Shown in pieces: positions 1 through 9,975 of a stretch of DNA of 64,000 nt. Within the stretch, counting starts at the first letter, position 1. The number at the start of each line of letters is the position of its first letter. The stretch is from an uncultured Verrucomicrobiota bacterium (GTDB taxonomy: Bacteria > Verrucomicrobiota > Kiritimatiellia > Kiritimatiellales > Tichowtungiaceae). Below the pieces are notes generated by a model. The model was not told the origin of the DNA, did not search any database, and saw only the letters and a program-made list of their open reading frames with translations. The position numbers and the translations under genes were made by a program. The stretch spans positions 25,885 to 89,884 of the forward strand of contig CAIKGD010000016.1 in assembly GCA_903826865.1 (NCBI GenBank), given 5' to 3'.

Positions 1-64
1 ACAACCTGTCGATATCTCCCCTCGAATTGTTAATTGTTTTCTAACTGTGCCGATTTGGAGCCCT

Positions 65-1432
65 ATGCGCAAAGATAAAGATACGCTTTGGAAAGAGGCC
101 TGTCACCATTTGGAGGCCACTCTGCCAAAGGATATTTTCGAAAAGTGGATTGCTGTCATCCAGTGCCGCAGTATCGAAGAGAACACGGTTATCCTTGTGG
201 TCGGCAATGATTTTTATCAGTCGTGGCTTGAAGAACATTACATTCCGCTTATCCGGACGGCACTGGCCGTGGTCTCCGGCCGTGAGATGCGGATTGATTT
301 GACGGTGGACTATTCATTGATTGCCGAGCTGCCGGAAGAAAAGAAGGAGAAGGCGCCTTCTTCCCCGGCGACGAAGAAACCGGCAGAAACGAATCTGAAT
401 AAAAACTACACGTTCGATGCCTTTGTGGTCGGCCCGTCAAACCAGTTTGCACACGCAGCCTCGATTGCGGCGGCACAAGCACCGGCGCGTACATACAACC
501 CGCTCTTTATCCACGGCGATGTCGGTTTGGGCAAAACCCACCTGATGCAGGCCATTGGAAATTTTATGCATTCCAAAAGCTCACGCGGCAGCGTTTGCTG
601 CACGAACTGCGAAAGTTTCGTTAATGAGTATATTGAAGCGCTTACAACCCGCTCGCTGTCCAAATTCCGGAAAAAATACCGGACCGTGGATGCCCTGCTG
701 ATCGATGACATTCATTTTCTCGCGGGCAAAGATCAGATGCAGGAGGAATTTTTCCATACCTTCAATGCCATTTTTGAAAATCATAAGCAGATCGTGATGA
801 CGTCCGACCGGCCGGCCGGTGAATTGGCGGGTCTGGCTCCGCGTCTGGTGTCACGCTTCGAGTGGGGCCTGGTGGTCGAGCTCGAAAGCCCGGATGTCGA
901 AACCCGCGTGGCGATTCTGCGCAAAAAGTGTGAGCAATTGAATCTTACGATCGAACAAAGCCTTCTTTTCTATATTGCGGAACGGATTTCATCCAATATC
1001 CGCCGGCTGGAAGGCGCGCTGATCCGCGTAGCTTCTTATGTTTCGTTAACGGGGCTGAAAATGGATCGCACGAAACTGGAGTATCTGCTGCGCGACACGC
1101 TGGATCAGGAGCGTAAACACGCCATCAGCATAGAAGGAATCCAGAAAGCCGTTGCAGAACATTTTGAAATACGGCTGGGAGACCTGGTTGGGCCGAAACG
1201 CCCTCAAAATATTGCCTGGCCGAGACAAATTGCCATGTATTTGTCCCGTACCATGACCGGGCAGTCTTTCCCGGTCATAGGCGATGCTTTCAGCCGGAAC
1301 CATGCCACGATTGTCCACGCCTGTCAGTTGGTGGAGCGGCGGCAAAATGAGGATATGAAGCTGAAACATACGCTCTCCTTGCTTCGTCAGCGCGTCAGCC
1401 ATAACTCCCAAAAGGCCGGACAGGAGCAGTGA
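65..1432 (+). CDS. dnaA: Chromosomal replication initiator DnaA
   Basis: Walker A GDVGLGKTHL, Walker B LLIDDIHFL, C-terminal DnaA-box binding motif FSRNHATIVHA; start likely at MRKDKD (65) rather than 47. Confidence 0.97.
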   Translation: MRKDKDTLWKEACHHLEATLPKDIFEKWIAVIQCRSIEENTVILVVGNDFYQSWLEEHYIPLIRTALAVVSGREMRIDLTVDYSLIAELPEEKKEKAPSSPATKKPAETNLNKNYTFDAFVVGPSNQFAHAASIAAAQAPARTYNPLFIHGDVGLGKTHLMQAIGNFMHSKSSRGSVCCTNCESFVNEYIEALTTRSLSKFRKKYRTVDALLIDDIHFLAGKDQMQEEFFHTFNAIFENHKQIVMTSDRPAGELAGLAPRLVSRFEWGLVVELESPDVETRVAILRKKCEQLNLTIEQSLLFYIAERISSNIRRLEGALIRVASYVSLTGLKMDRTKLEYLLRDTLDQERKHAISIEGIQKAVAEHFEIRLGDLVGPKRPQNIAWPRQIAMYLSRTMTGQSFPVIGDAFSRNHATIVHACQLVERRQNEDMKLKHTLSLLRQRVSHNSQKAGQEQ

Positions 1433-1450
1433 ATAAACTTCTTATAACCC

Positions 1451-1459
1451 TGTGGATAA
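1451..1459 (-). promoter_or_regulatory. Perfect DnaA box (TGTGGATAA = reverse complement of TTATCCACA) in the dnaA-dnaN intergenic region
   Basis: Exact consensus match; AT-rich stretch follows (ttatataaattataatcctattaaataaa, ~1620-1650). Confidence 0.7.
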
Positions 1460-1656
1460 ACTGGGTACAGAAACAATAACTTCAGGTTACTGAAACCAAT
1501 CCGGATTTGTACCTGTTTTTTTAACAAAGATGTTCACAGGGGTAAGTAAGGCAACCAAACAGGGTTGAGAGAAAAAAGAGGCTGACTACGCGATCTATTT
1601 ACAGTACTAATAATAATACGGGTTATATAAATTATAATCCTATTAAATAAAGAGGG

Positions 1657-2757
1657 GTGTTGATGAAACTCACAATAGAAAAAGATGTTCTGCTCGAAGC
1701 TCTCCAAAAAGTTCAGTCCATCGTCGGACAACGCAGCACGCTTCCCATCCTTTCAAATGTTCTTTTGAAAACGGAAGGGGAAACCGTTTCATTAACCACT
1801 ACCGATATGGAGGTTTGTGTAAAAACAAGCGCGGCGGCTGAAATTGCTGAACAAGGCGGAACCACGCTGCCCGCCCGCCGGTTTTTTAATATCTGCCGTG
1901 AACTGCCCGCCGGTCAGGTAGAAATAGAAGTGGATGTTAAAGATGTAGCCACGATCCGGTGCGGCCCATCATTTTTTAAACTGGTCGGGTTGACGGAAGA
2001 GGATTTCCCGCCGCTTCCTGAATTTGAAGAAAGCGCGGTTTACACCATTGATCAGAATGTTTTTAAAGAAATGCTTCAAAAGGTTTCGTATGCTTCTTCT
2101 ACGGATGAAACCCGTTATATTCTTAATGGCTCACTGCTTAGTTTTAAGGATGAAAAGCTTACGGTTGTAGCTACGGACGGGCGGAGGCTCGCACTGGTCG
2201 AACAGGAAGTAGAGTTTTCAGAAGATGCACAGGCCAGTCTGGTTGTTCCCACTAAAACACTGAATGAATTGATAAAAACGCTTGGTGAAGAAGGACTTTT
2301 AAGAATACGAGTGTCAGCGGCGCAAGTGGCATTTGATTTTGACCGGATTCTTATCATTTCAAAACTGATCGAAGGAACCTACCCGAACTTTCAACAGGTA
2401 ATTCCGGCGCAATGTGAGGAGCGAATCGCCATTGATCGTGAAACCTTATTGAATGCCGTGCGCCGAGTATCATTACTTACCGATGACCAAACCGCTTCCA
2501 TCCGGCTTACTTTTGGAAAAAACAAGCTCGAACTGGTCACGAACAGTCCGGAAATCGGAGAAGCGCGCGAAACCATACCTGTTAAATACGAAGGAAAAGA
2601 AATTTCCATCGCGTTCAATCCAGGGTTTTTAATGGCGCCGCTTCGTCACTTAGACTCCGACGAAATATTTTTTGAACTGTCGGACGAGTTGAGCCCGGGT
2701 GTGATAAAGACCGGTGTACCGTTCCTGTATGTGCTGATGCCGATACGGGTATCGTAA
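1657..2757 (+). CDS. dnaN: DNA polymerase III beta subunit (sliding clamp)
   Basis: Follows dnaA; MKLTIEKDVLLEALQKVQSIVGQRSTLPILSNVLL and C-terminal YVLMPIRVS typical of DnaN. Confidence 0.97.
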   Translation: MLMKLTIEKDVLLEALQKVQSIVGQRSTLPILSNVLLKTEGETVSLTTTDMEVCVKTSAAAEIAEQGGTTLPARRFFNICRELPAGQVEIEVDVKDVATIRCGPSFFKLVGLTEEDFPPLPEFEESAVYTIDQNVFKEMLQKVSYASSTDETRYILNGSLLSFKDEKLTVVATDGRRLALVEQEVEFSEDAQASLVVPTKTLNELIKTLGEEGLLRIRVSAAQVAFDFDRILIISKLIEGTYPNFQQVIPAQCEERIAIDRETLLNAVRRVSLLTDDQTASIRLTFGKNKLELVTNSPEIGEARETIPVKYEGKEISIAFNPGFLMAPLRHLDSDEIFFELSDELSPGVIKTGVPFLYVLMPIRVS

Positions 2758-2765
2758 GGGAAAAA

Positions 2766-2839
2766 TGGTTGCCCGACTAGGATTTGAACCTAGACAAGCA
2801 GATTCAGAGTCTGCTGTGCTACCATTACACCATCGGGCA
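2766..2839 (-). tRNA. tRNA-Gln(CTG), encoded CCA
   Basis: Cloverleaf on minus strand: TGCCCGA...CTCTGAA anticodon loop...GGTTCAAATCC...TCGGGCA-A-CCA. Confidence 0.93.
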
Positions 2840-2899
2840 GAAGAACGGAAAATAAGCCAGAGATTACCGCAGAGTGCAAGAGGGAACAGATAAAAAGAG

Positions 2900-3139
2900 A
2901 TGAGTGAGACCGGACAGAGCCGGGTTATTGGACTGCTCGGCGTCGGATTTGACAACGAAGACGGGCATATCCGAATCACACAAGCGGATACTTACCACGT
3001 ACTCATGGGCACTGGAAAAACCCATGAAGAACTGAAAAAAATATGTCACCGGATCGATGAATCCCTGAAAGCCGCCGGGCGGAAGCTGAACGACTGTTCC
3101 CCTGAAGAATTCATGACGATAGTGCAGGATTTGTTCTGA
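2900..3139 (+). CDS. Hypothetical protein (79 aa)
   Basis: ORF between tRNA-Gln and a glycosyltransferase; no recognised family. Confidence 0.55.
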   Translation: MSETGQSRVIGLLGVGFDNEDGHIRITQADTYHVLMGTGKTHEELKKICHRIDESLKAAGRKLNDCSPEEFMTIVQDLF

Positions 3140-3152
3140 AACAGGCACCGGC

Positions 3153-4358
3153 ATGAAAATACTTTTTCTTACCAATAAACTTCCTCACGCCGAAGTGGCT
3201 GGCGGACACCGAATCATTTATGAGCGCATCCGGTGCTTGTCTGAGCACGGACACCAGGTCGGGCTGTTAACTTTTATTCAGGACGAAAAAAAGGAACAAA
3301 TAGAGTCGCTGAGGCCGCTGTTGATCGAACTTCGCACGCTGCCTCACCCGCGCCGCAATATTCTTGTCCGCGCCTTTCACGATTACTTGTCTTTAAGCCG
3401 TCCGGCGGTCTTCTGGAAGAGCTATTCTGCTGACATGATGAAAAAAGCCGGCGAAGCGGCGGAACAGGGGAAATACGATCTGGTGGTGGCCGAGTTTTCT
3501 GAAATGGGACAATACCTGCATAAAAATTCCTATCTCTCGGCCGTACACACAGTAATTTCCTGTCACCGGTGTGTAACGGACTCCTATGAGAAATACACCG
3601 AACTCGGTGAAGTAAAATGGAGACTTCACCTCAAAAGCATCCCTCAGTTGCGCGGACTTCAAAAATACGAGTTCAACATGTATCGCAGCGCCGACCGGAT
3701 TCTGGTGCTCACGCCGCAGGATCGCTTCACCATGCAATATTATGCGCAGGATCTCGCGATTTCCGTTGTGCCGGCCGGCGTGGATGTCCGGTATCTGCAG
3801 GCGCATCCTCCCGTACCCAAAGAACCGATTGTCCTGCTGACCGGCTTCATGAGCGACCCTGCGAACGAAGACGGTGTCGAATGGTTCTGTCATCATGTCT
3901 GGCCGCGCCTCAGCGAACGGCACCCCGAAGTTAAATTTTACATTGTCGGCGCCTCGCCGGGGCGCCGTATCCGGCGGCTCGCGCAGAAAGACAGCCGCAT
4001 CATCGTTACCGGCAGCGTTAAAGACCTGCGCCCGTACCGCAACCGTGCGCGCGTCTTCGTTTCTCCGGTCCGGCTGGGTTCCGGTATGCGCACCAAAGTG
4101 CTCGAAGCCATGGCGGGCGGCCTGCCGGTCGTATCCACCTCGCTCGGCATGGCCGGTATCGAAGCGCAGACCGGCGTAAACTGCCTGGTCGCCGATACCC
4201 CGGAGCTTTTCACGCAGAGCGTCGAATGGCTGCTCACCGACCGCGCGCTGGCCGCCAGAATGGCCCGCAGCGCCCGCGAGCTGGTCGAAGAGAAACACTC
4301 GCTGGAAAGCGGCCTGCGCCGCTTTGAAAACATCCTCAACGCCATCGTGGAAGGATGA
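3153..4358 (+). CDS. Glycosyltransferase family 4/1-like (GT-B)
   Basis: LFLTNKLPHAEVAGGHRIIYERIRCLSEHGHQV N-terminus; C-terminal SPVRLGSGMRTKVLEAMAGGLPVVSTSLGMAGIEA. Confidence 0.88.
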   Translation: MKILFLTNKLPHAEVAGGHRIIYERIRCLSEHGHQVGLLTFIQDEKKEQIESLRPLLIELRTLPHPRRNILVRAFHDYLSLSRPAVFWKSYSADMMKKAGEAAEQGKYDLVVAEFSEMGQYLHKNSYLSAVHTVISCHRCVTDSYEKYTELGEVKWRLHLKSIPQLRGLQKYEFNMYRSADRILVLTPQDRFTMQYYAQDLAISVVPAGVDVRYLQAHPPVPKEPIVLLTGFMSDPANEDGVEWFCHHVWPRLSERHPEVKFYIVGASPGRRIRRLAQKDSRIIVTGSVKDLRPYRNRARVFVSPVRLGSGMRTKVLEAMAGGLPVVSTSLGMAGIEAQTGVNCLVADTPELFTQSVEWLLTDRALAARMARSARELVEEKHSLESGLRRFENILNAIVEG

Positions 4359-4387
4359 CGGGCCGAACCTGCAAACAGTTTTGAATC

Positions 4388-4999
4388 ATGAACAACACGT
4401 ACTTCAACAGCAGAGCCGCAGCCTGGGATGACAATCCGGTGCGTATAGAAAACGCCCGGCGGATTGCCGCAGCCATCAGGGCGCAGCTTCCATTTTCACA
4501 AACCTGGACAGCGCTGGAGTTCGGATGCGGAACCGGACTCATCAGCCGCGAACTGCTTCCCGGTCTGGGAAGTATTCTGGCTGTTGATCTTTCTTCCGGC
4601 ATGATCGAACAGCTTCAAAAACGGATCGAAGAAGACGGCATGAAAAATATAAAGGCGCGTTGTCTGAATATCCTGACCCATCCGCCGACCGGCACAGTTG
4701 ATCTGATTTTCAGTTCCATGGCGCTTCATCATGTGCCCGAAACGGGGCTGCTGCTGGACGCGCTTACCGCACAGCTGAATCCCGGCGGCTTCATCGCGCT
4801 CGCCGACCTCGACAGCGAAGACGGAAAATTTCACGACGAAGAGGCCGGACCGGTTCATCATGGATTCAACCGCGCCGAACTGATGCAGCGGCTGCGCGAC
4901 CGGGGCTGCGAAGCCGTCGCCGCTGTTACGGCCAATACCATCCGCAAAAACGGCCGGGACTATCCGGTATTCCTTATCACCGCCCGCAAAGCGGCCTGA
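4388..4999 (+). CDS. Class I SAM-dependent methyltransferase
   Basis: Motif I ALEFGCGTGLISREL, SSMALHHV. Confidence 0.9.
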   Translation: MNNTYFNSRAAAWDDNPVRIENARRIAAAIRAQLPFSQTWTALEFGCGTGLISRELLPGLGSILAVDLSSGMIEQLQKRIEEDGMKNIKARCLNILTHPPTGTVDLIFSSMALHHVPETGLLLDALTAQLNPGGFIALADLDSEDGKFHDEEAGPVHHGFNRAELMQRLRDRGCEAVAAVTANTIRKNGRDYPVFLITARKAA

Positions 5000-5111
5000 T
5001 AATTTTCCGTCCTCTGGAAGAATCAGCTCGCTATTTTTCTCTGTTTGGAAAGAATGGGTTGCATTTTTCCCGCCTGTTAAGCCAGGTGCTGCGAGAGAGG
5101 CAAAACAGAGA

Positions 5112-8100
5112 ATGGCGCTACCGTTTACACAGAAAATTCTGCAAGACTGGGCCGGCTGGAAGGCGTTCCGGGACGGCAAACTGCTGTTCGAGCGCGGAGT
5201 TGTCGAGAAAGTCGAATACAACCACCCGTTTATTTCCGGCGAACTCGCCGTCGGTATCCGCGGGATGCGCACCAAGTTCGAGCTTCTGCCGGACGGTTTC
5301 GTAGACAATCACTGCCCGTGCCGCGAAAACCGGGAAAAAGGACTCATTTGCGCGCATCTTGTCGCGCTCGGACTCGAAGCCGTCAAACAGTACAGCGATC
5401 CGTTGCGGCAGGAAAAAGCGCTCAAAGAAAAACGCCGCGCCGAGCGGCTGCAGCAGCACGACGAAACCAAATACATCACCCGCGTTCCTGCCAATCATCC
5501 CAAAGCGGTTTCGGCGGTGCTGCGCATCACACTCGAACAGAACTGGCGCGAGCAGGCGCGCGGCGGGCGCTTCCCGCTGCGCTGTTTTGCCAATTACAAC
5601 GGGAGGAACATTCCGCTCAACGATGTACCGGCGGATATTCCGCTTTCGTTTACGCCGCGCGACGAAAACCTTCTTTTTGTCCTCGAAGATATTTCTGAGG
5701 GGCCCGCTAAAGGACGGCTGGTTGCACGCGAGGCGGATTTCATCAATCTGCTGCAGCTCTTCAGCAACAAGCCGCTCTACGAAGAGAACGCGGAAACGCC
5801 GCTCGCCGTTCTGCCTGAAACCGCCGGTACGCGCCTGCGCATGGAACTTGACGAAGCGAGCGGCGAACTCAACCTTTCGATGATCGCCGACCTGCCGGTG
5901 CAAAACGAAAAACCGCTTTTCATCATAGGCGCCCGCGAAGGATGGATTTTTGCGCAGAACACGTTCAGAAAACTGAACGAACTGCTGCCCGGCCCGCTGC
6001 GCAGCATCTACCACAACCCGACACGCATTGCCCGGCCCGCTGTGCCGCATTTCCTGAACCACGAACTTCCGACCCTCGGAAGTCTCATTCCGGTTGATAC
6101 GGAGGTGTCGCCTGATCTCTTCACGCTGAAGCCCGCCGAACCGCACTTCCGCCTCGTGGTCAGCGGCAGCCCGGCTTCGCTGGCCGCCAAGTTTTTTGCC
6201 GAATACGAAGACAACATTCTCATTGCCTGCCGGGACGAAGCCGCCGGCAATTTTGCCATTCCTTCACCCGGCGACATTCTCGAATACGGCGTACGCAACC
6301 CCGACGCAGAAAAACAGGCGCTCGAAAAGCTGGCCTTTTCCGGCTTCCGCGGAAACCGCGGCGATCTGCTCACCGCCATTGTCGGCCCGCGCGAAGTATT
6401 GAATTTTCTCGGCGGGGCCGTTCCGCGGCTGCGCCGCTACGGCTGGCGCGTCGAACTCGAAGGCCGCGTCGCGCCGTTCATGGAGGAAGCGGAATTCACC
6501 ACGCCCGTTATCCGCATCCATGAAGCGCCGGCCAACGGATTTTTCGATGTCGGCTACGCCTACGAAAACAGCGGCGGGCAGAGCCTGACGGAAAGCGAAA
6601 TCCAGCGCGCACTCAACATGGGCGAGGCGTTTGTCGAAAAGAACGGCCGCACCATTCTGCTCGACATCGACGCCATTGAAACCGCCCGCGAAGTGTTCAG
6701 CGACTGCGCGTTCGGCGCGGGCGGCGCGGCGGGCACTTTCCGCATGAACGATATTTATGCCGCCTACGTTCAGGCTTCGCTCCACTCTCTTGACGGCGTG
6801 GATGTCGAAGCATCGCCCGACTGGATGAAAATGGCGCAGACGCAGAACCGCGTGCAGAAAATAGAACCTGAACCGCTCGGCGCAAAACTCGAAAACACCC
6901 TGCGCTTCTATCAGAAAGAAGGCGTCTACTGGCTGCGTTTTCTCGAACGCAGCGGGTTCTGCGGACTTCTGGCCGACGAAATGGGACTTGGCAAAACACT
7001 GCAGGCGCTCGTCTGGCTTCAGCTGGAGAGGCATAATGAAAAGGCGCGCGGCAAACCGGCGCTCATCGTCTGCCCGACCAGTCTGGTGGACAACTGGGCC
7101 GAGGAAGCCGAGAAATTCACGCCGGAGCTCCGTGTACTGAAACTGCACGGCACGGAGCGCCACGACCTCTGGGGAAAAGTCGGCGAAAGCGATCTGGTCA
7201 TCACGTCCTACGCGCTGCTCCGCCGCGACATCGAAAAATATCTGGAGTATGACTTCGCCGTTGCCGTGCTCGACGAGGCGCAGCACATCAAAAACCGCTC
7301 TACGCAGAACGCCGTCGCCGCCAAAAAAATCCGCGCGGTGCACAAACTCGTGCTCACCGGTACGCCGATTGAAAACAGCGTCGCCGATCTCTGGTCCATC
7401 ATGGACTTTCTGATGCCCGGCTACCTCAGCAACCACAAAGCCTTCCGCGAAAACTACGAACTGCCGATCAGCCGCGGCGGCCCCGACGGCGAACTCGCGC
7501 AGCTGAAACTGCGCCGCAAACTGCATCCGTTCCTGCTGCGCCGCCTCAAACGCGAAGTAGCCAAAGACCTGCCCGAAAAAATCCAGCGTGTCGCGCACAG
7601 CACGCTCAGCAAGGATCAGTATCTGGTCTATAAAGAACTGCTCGAAAGTTCGAAACGCAAAATCAGCGACATGGTCGCTGCACAAGGATTCAACCGTTCG
7701 CGCATGCAGATTTTCAAAACACTGCTGCGCCTGCGCCAGACCTGCTGCCATCTCGATCTGCTCAAGCTGCCGAATCTCAAGAGCGAATTCCCGTCCGCCA
7801 AAATGGAACTTTTCTTCGAACTGGTGGACGAAGCGCTCGATGCGCGCCACCGCATTCTGGTCTTCAGCCAGTTTACCTCGATGCTCGCCATTCTGCGGCG
7901 CGAGCTGGAAACGCGGGAACTGAAATACTGCTATCTCGACGGCTCCACCAAAGAGCGGCAGAGCATCGTGCGGCAGTTCAACACCGACCGCTCCATACCG
8001 GTTTTCCTTATCAGCCTGAAAGCGGGCGGAAGCGGACTCAACCTTACCGGCGCCGACATGGTTATCCACTACGACCCGTGGTGGAACCCGGCGGTGGAAG

Positions 8101-8303
8101 ATCAGGCCACCGACCGCGCCCACCGCATCGGACAGAAAAACACTGTTTACAGCGTCAAGCTCATCACCAAAGACACCGTCGAAGAAAAGGTTCTGCAGAT
8201 GCAGCAGCGCAAGCAGGGCGTCATCAATGCCACGCTCGAAAAAGAAGGTGCCTTCATGCAGGCGCTCACCTGGAACGATGTCCAGGAACTGCTGTCGCTC
8301 TAA
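5112..8303 (+). CDS. SNF2-family DEAD/DEAH helicase with N-terminal SWIM-type zinc finger
   Basis: CPCRENREKGLICAH (SWIM CxCxnCxH), LLADEMGLGKTLQAL, DEAQHIKN, LTGTPIEN, DRAHRIGQ. Confidence 0.93.
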   Translation: MALPFTQKILQDWAGWKAFRDGKLLFERGVVEKVEYNHPFISGELAVGIRGMRTKFELLPDGFVDNHCPCRENREKGLICAHLVALGLEAVKQYSDPLRQEKALKEKRRAERLQQHDETKYITRVPANHPKAVSAVLRITLEQNWREQARGGRFPLRCFANYNGRNIPLNDVPADIPLSFTPRDENLLFVLEDISEGPAKGRLVAREADFINLLQLFSNKPLYEENAETPLAVLPETAGTRLRMELDEASGELNLSMIADLPVQNEKPLFIIGAREGWIFAQNTFRKLNELLPGPLRSIYHNPTRIARPAVPHFLNHELPTLGSLIPVDTEVSPDLFTLKPAEPHFRLVVSGSPASLAAKFFAEYEDNILIACRDEAAGNFAIPSPGDILEYGVRNPDAEKQALEKLAFSGFRGNRGDLLTAIVGPREVLNFLGGAVPRLRRYGWRVELEGRVAPFMEEAEFTTPVIRIHEAPANGFFDVGYAYENSGGQSLTESEIQRALNMGEAFVEKNGRTILLDIDAIETAREVFSDCAFGAGGAAGTFRMNDIYAAYVQASLHSLDGVDVEASPDWMKMAQTQNRVQKIEPEPLGAKLENTLRFYQKEGVYWLRFLERSGFCGLLADEMGLGKTLQALVWLQLERHNEKARGKPALIVCPTSLVDNWAEEAEKFTPELRVLKLHGTERHDLWGKVGESDLVITSYALLRRDIEKYLEYDFAVAVLDEAQHIKNRSTQNAVAAKKIRAVHKLVLTGTPIENSVADLWSIMDFLMPGYLSNHKAFRENYELPISRGGPDGELAQLKLRRKLHPFLLRRLKREVAKDLPEKIQRVAHSTLSKDQYLVYKELLESSKRKISDMVAAQGFNRSRMQIFKTLLRLRQTCCHLDLLKLPNLKSEFPSAKMELFFELVDEALDARHRILVFSQFTSMLAILRRELETRELKYCYLDGSTKERQSIVRQFNTDRSIPVFLISLKAGGSGLNLTGADMVIHYDPWWNPAVEDQATDRAHRIGQKNTVYSVKLITKDTVEEKVLQMQQRKQGVINATLEKEGAFMQALTWNDVQELLSL

Positions 8304-8315
8304 AAGGTCCGGCAG

Positions 8316-9647
8316 ATGACAGCCAAAAAACAAATCGGTCTGGATGAAATGTCTCGGTGGCAGCTGCTGTTCCGGGCGCTGCAACACCGGAATTTCCGTC
8401 TGTTTTTTCTGGGGCAGACAGTTTCGCTGCTCGGCACCTGGATGCAGATGACGGCCGTGGCCTGGCTGGTCTGGCGGCTGGAACACAATGCGTTTCTGCT
8501 GGGGTTCACCGGGTTTGCGGCGCGGATCCCTGCGTTCATCATGGCTCCGCTGGCCGGCGTACTGGTGGATCGCTGGAACCGCCACCGGCTGGTGATCATC
8601 ACGCAGACGCTCTCGATGGTTCAGGCGCTGCTGCTGGCGGGGCTGATGTTTTCGGGACACATTGCCATCTGGCAGATTATCCTGCTGTCACTGCTGCTCG
8701 GCTTCGTTGATGCACTGGACATGCCGGCGCGCCAGTCTTTCATGATCCAGATGCTGGACCGGCGGGAAGATCTGACCAGCGCGATTGCGCTGAATTCATC
8801 CATGGTGAACGGCGCGCGCCTGCTGGGTCCGGTGATTGCGGGTCTTATCATTGCGGCCTCCGGCGAAGGATTCTGTTTTCTGATCAACGGCCTCAGCTAC
8901 ATAGCCGTTATCGCGGGGCTTCTGATGATGCGGGTGCCGCTGCACCGCCGCGCCGCGTCGAAACCGGCGGTTTTCCAGCATTTGAAAGAAGGCTTCGTTT
9001 ACGCTTTCGGGTTCCCGCCGATCCGGTCGCTGCTGCTGCTGCTGGCGCTGGTCAGTCTGACCGGCGCATCGTATGCCCAGCTGTTGCCGGTTTTTGCGCA
9101 GCAGATTCTGCACGGCGGCGCACGGACGCAGGGACTGCTGGCCTCTGCGGCGGGGCTCGGTGCGCTGGCCGGCGCCATGCTGCTTGCCATGCGCCGCAGC
9201 GTCCGCGGGCTGGGGGTATGGATTGCGTGGGCACCGGCGGTTTTCGGCGCAGGACTGATCGGTATGGGGCTGTCTTCCGCGCTCTGGCTAACGCTGACGG
9301 TGATGACGGTGATCGGATTCGGCTTTCTCGTGTTAATGGCCGCAACCAATACCATTCTTCAAATGATCGTGGATGATGACAAAAGAGGCCGGGTGATGAG
9401 TTTTTATACCATGTCGTTTATGGGAACTGTTCCGCTGGGCAGTCTGCTGGCCGGATCGCTCGTCCATCTCATTGGCGCGCCGGCAACCGTTATTTCCGGC
9501 GGCGTCTGCTGTATAGCCGGAGCGCTTGTTTTCGCCGCCCGGTTGAAGAACCTGCGGCGACTGCTCCGCCCGATCTATATCCGGAAAGGAATTATTCCGG
9601 AAGTGGCCGCCGGGCTTCAATCCGCTTGCGGCGAAACACCGCCGTAG
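8316..9647 (+). CDS. MFS transporter (MFS_3/enterobactin exporter-like)
   Basis: ~12 TM segments; FRLFFLGQTVSLLGTWMQMTAVAWLVWRL; DDDKRGRVMSFYTMSFMGTVPLGSLLAG. Confidence 0.88.
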   Translation: MTAKKQIGLDEMSRWQLLFRALQHRNFRLFFLGQTVSLLGTWMQMTAVAWLVWRLEHNAFLLGFTGFAARIPAFIMAPLAGVLVDRWNRHRLVIITQTLSMVQALLLAGLMFSGHIAIWQIILLSLLLGFVDALDMPARQSFMIQMLDRREDLTSAIALNSSMVNGARLLGPVIAGLIIAASGEGFCFLINGLSYIAVIAGLLMMRVPLHRRAASKPAVFQHLKEGFVYAFGFPPIRSLLLLLALVSLTGASYAQLLPVFAQQILHGGARTQGLLASAAGLGALAGAMLLAMRRSVRGLGVWIAWAPAVFGAGLIGMGLSSALWLTLTVMTVIGFGFLVLMAATNTILQMIVDDDKRGRVMSFYTMSFMGTVPLGSLLAGSLVHLIGAPATVISGGVCCIAGALVFAARLKNLRRLLRPIYIRKGIIPEVAAGLQSACGETPP

Positions 9648-9678
9648 AATTTAGAGCGTTTTAGGAAAAGCTGTAGCC

Positions 9679-9877
9679 GTTCGCCTGAGGCGAACGAAGT
9701 CGCCCGCAGGGCGACTGCTACAAGCGAAACTCCCCGTGGCAAGCCACGGGGCATCTTTAGCGCAAGCACGCTTGCGCAGCCCGCCCACCATGCGGGCTTG
9801 TCGGGAAAGGGGGACGCTCCTCTTCCCCTTACAGCCCTCTTGCTATCGGACTCAGTCATCTCCGCGACAAGTCGCGG
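9679..9877. repeat. Cluster of six short perfect hairpins in the mfs-lipoprotein intergenic region
   Basis: GTTCGCCtgaGGCGAAC, GTCGCCCgcaGGGCGAC, CCCCGTGGcaagCCACGGGG, GCGCAAGcacgCTTGCGC, GCCCGCccaccatGCGGGC, CCGCGACaaGTCGCGG. Confidence 0.8.
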
Positions 9878-9975
9878 GGTATTCTGCGACGGGTTTGATA
9901 AATCTTGATTTTGATAGAACCGCAACTTAGATTGACTTGAAATTATGATGCCCCTGCGGCTCGGAAAGGACTTTA

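Noticed and set aside
1530-1540. Second DnaA box at atgttcaca
   Set aside because: Too many mismatches to TTATNCACA.
2650-2979. 109-aa minus-strand ORF
   Set aside because: Runs through tRNA-Gln; spurious.
6264-8660. 798-aa minus-strand ORF
   Set aside because: Antisense to the SNF2 helicase; no recognisable domain.
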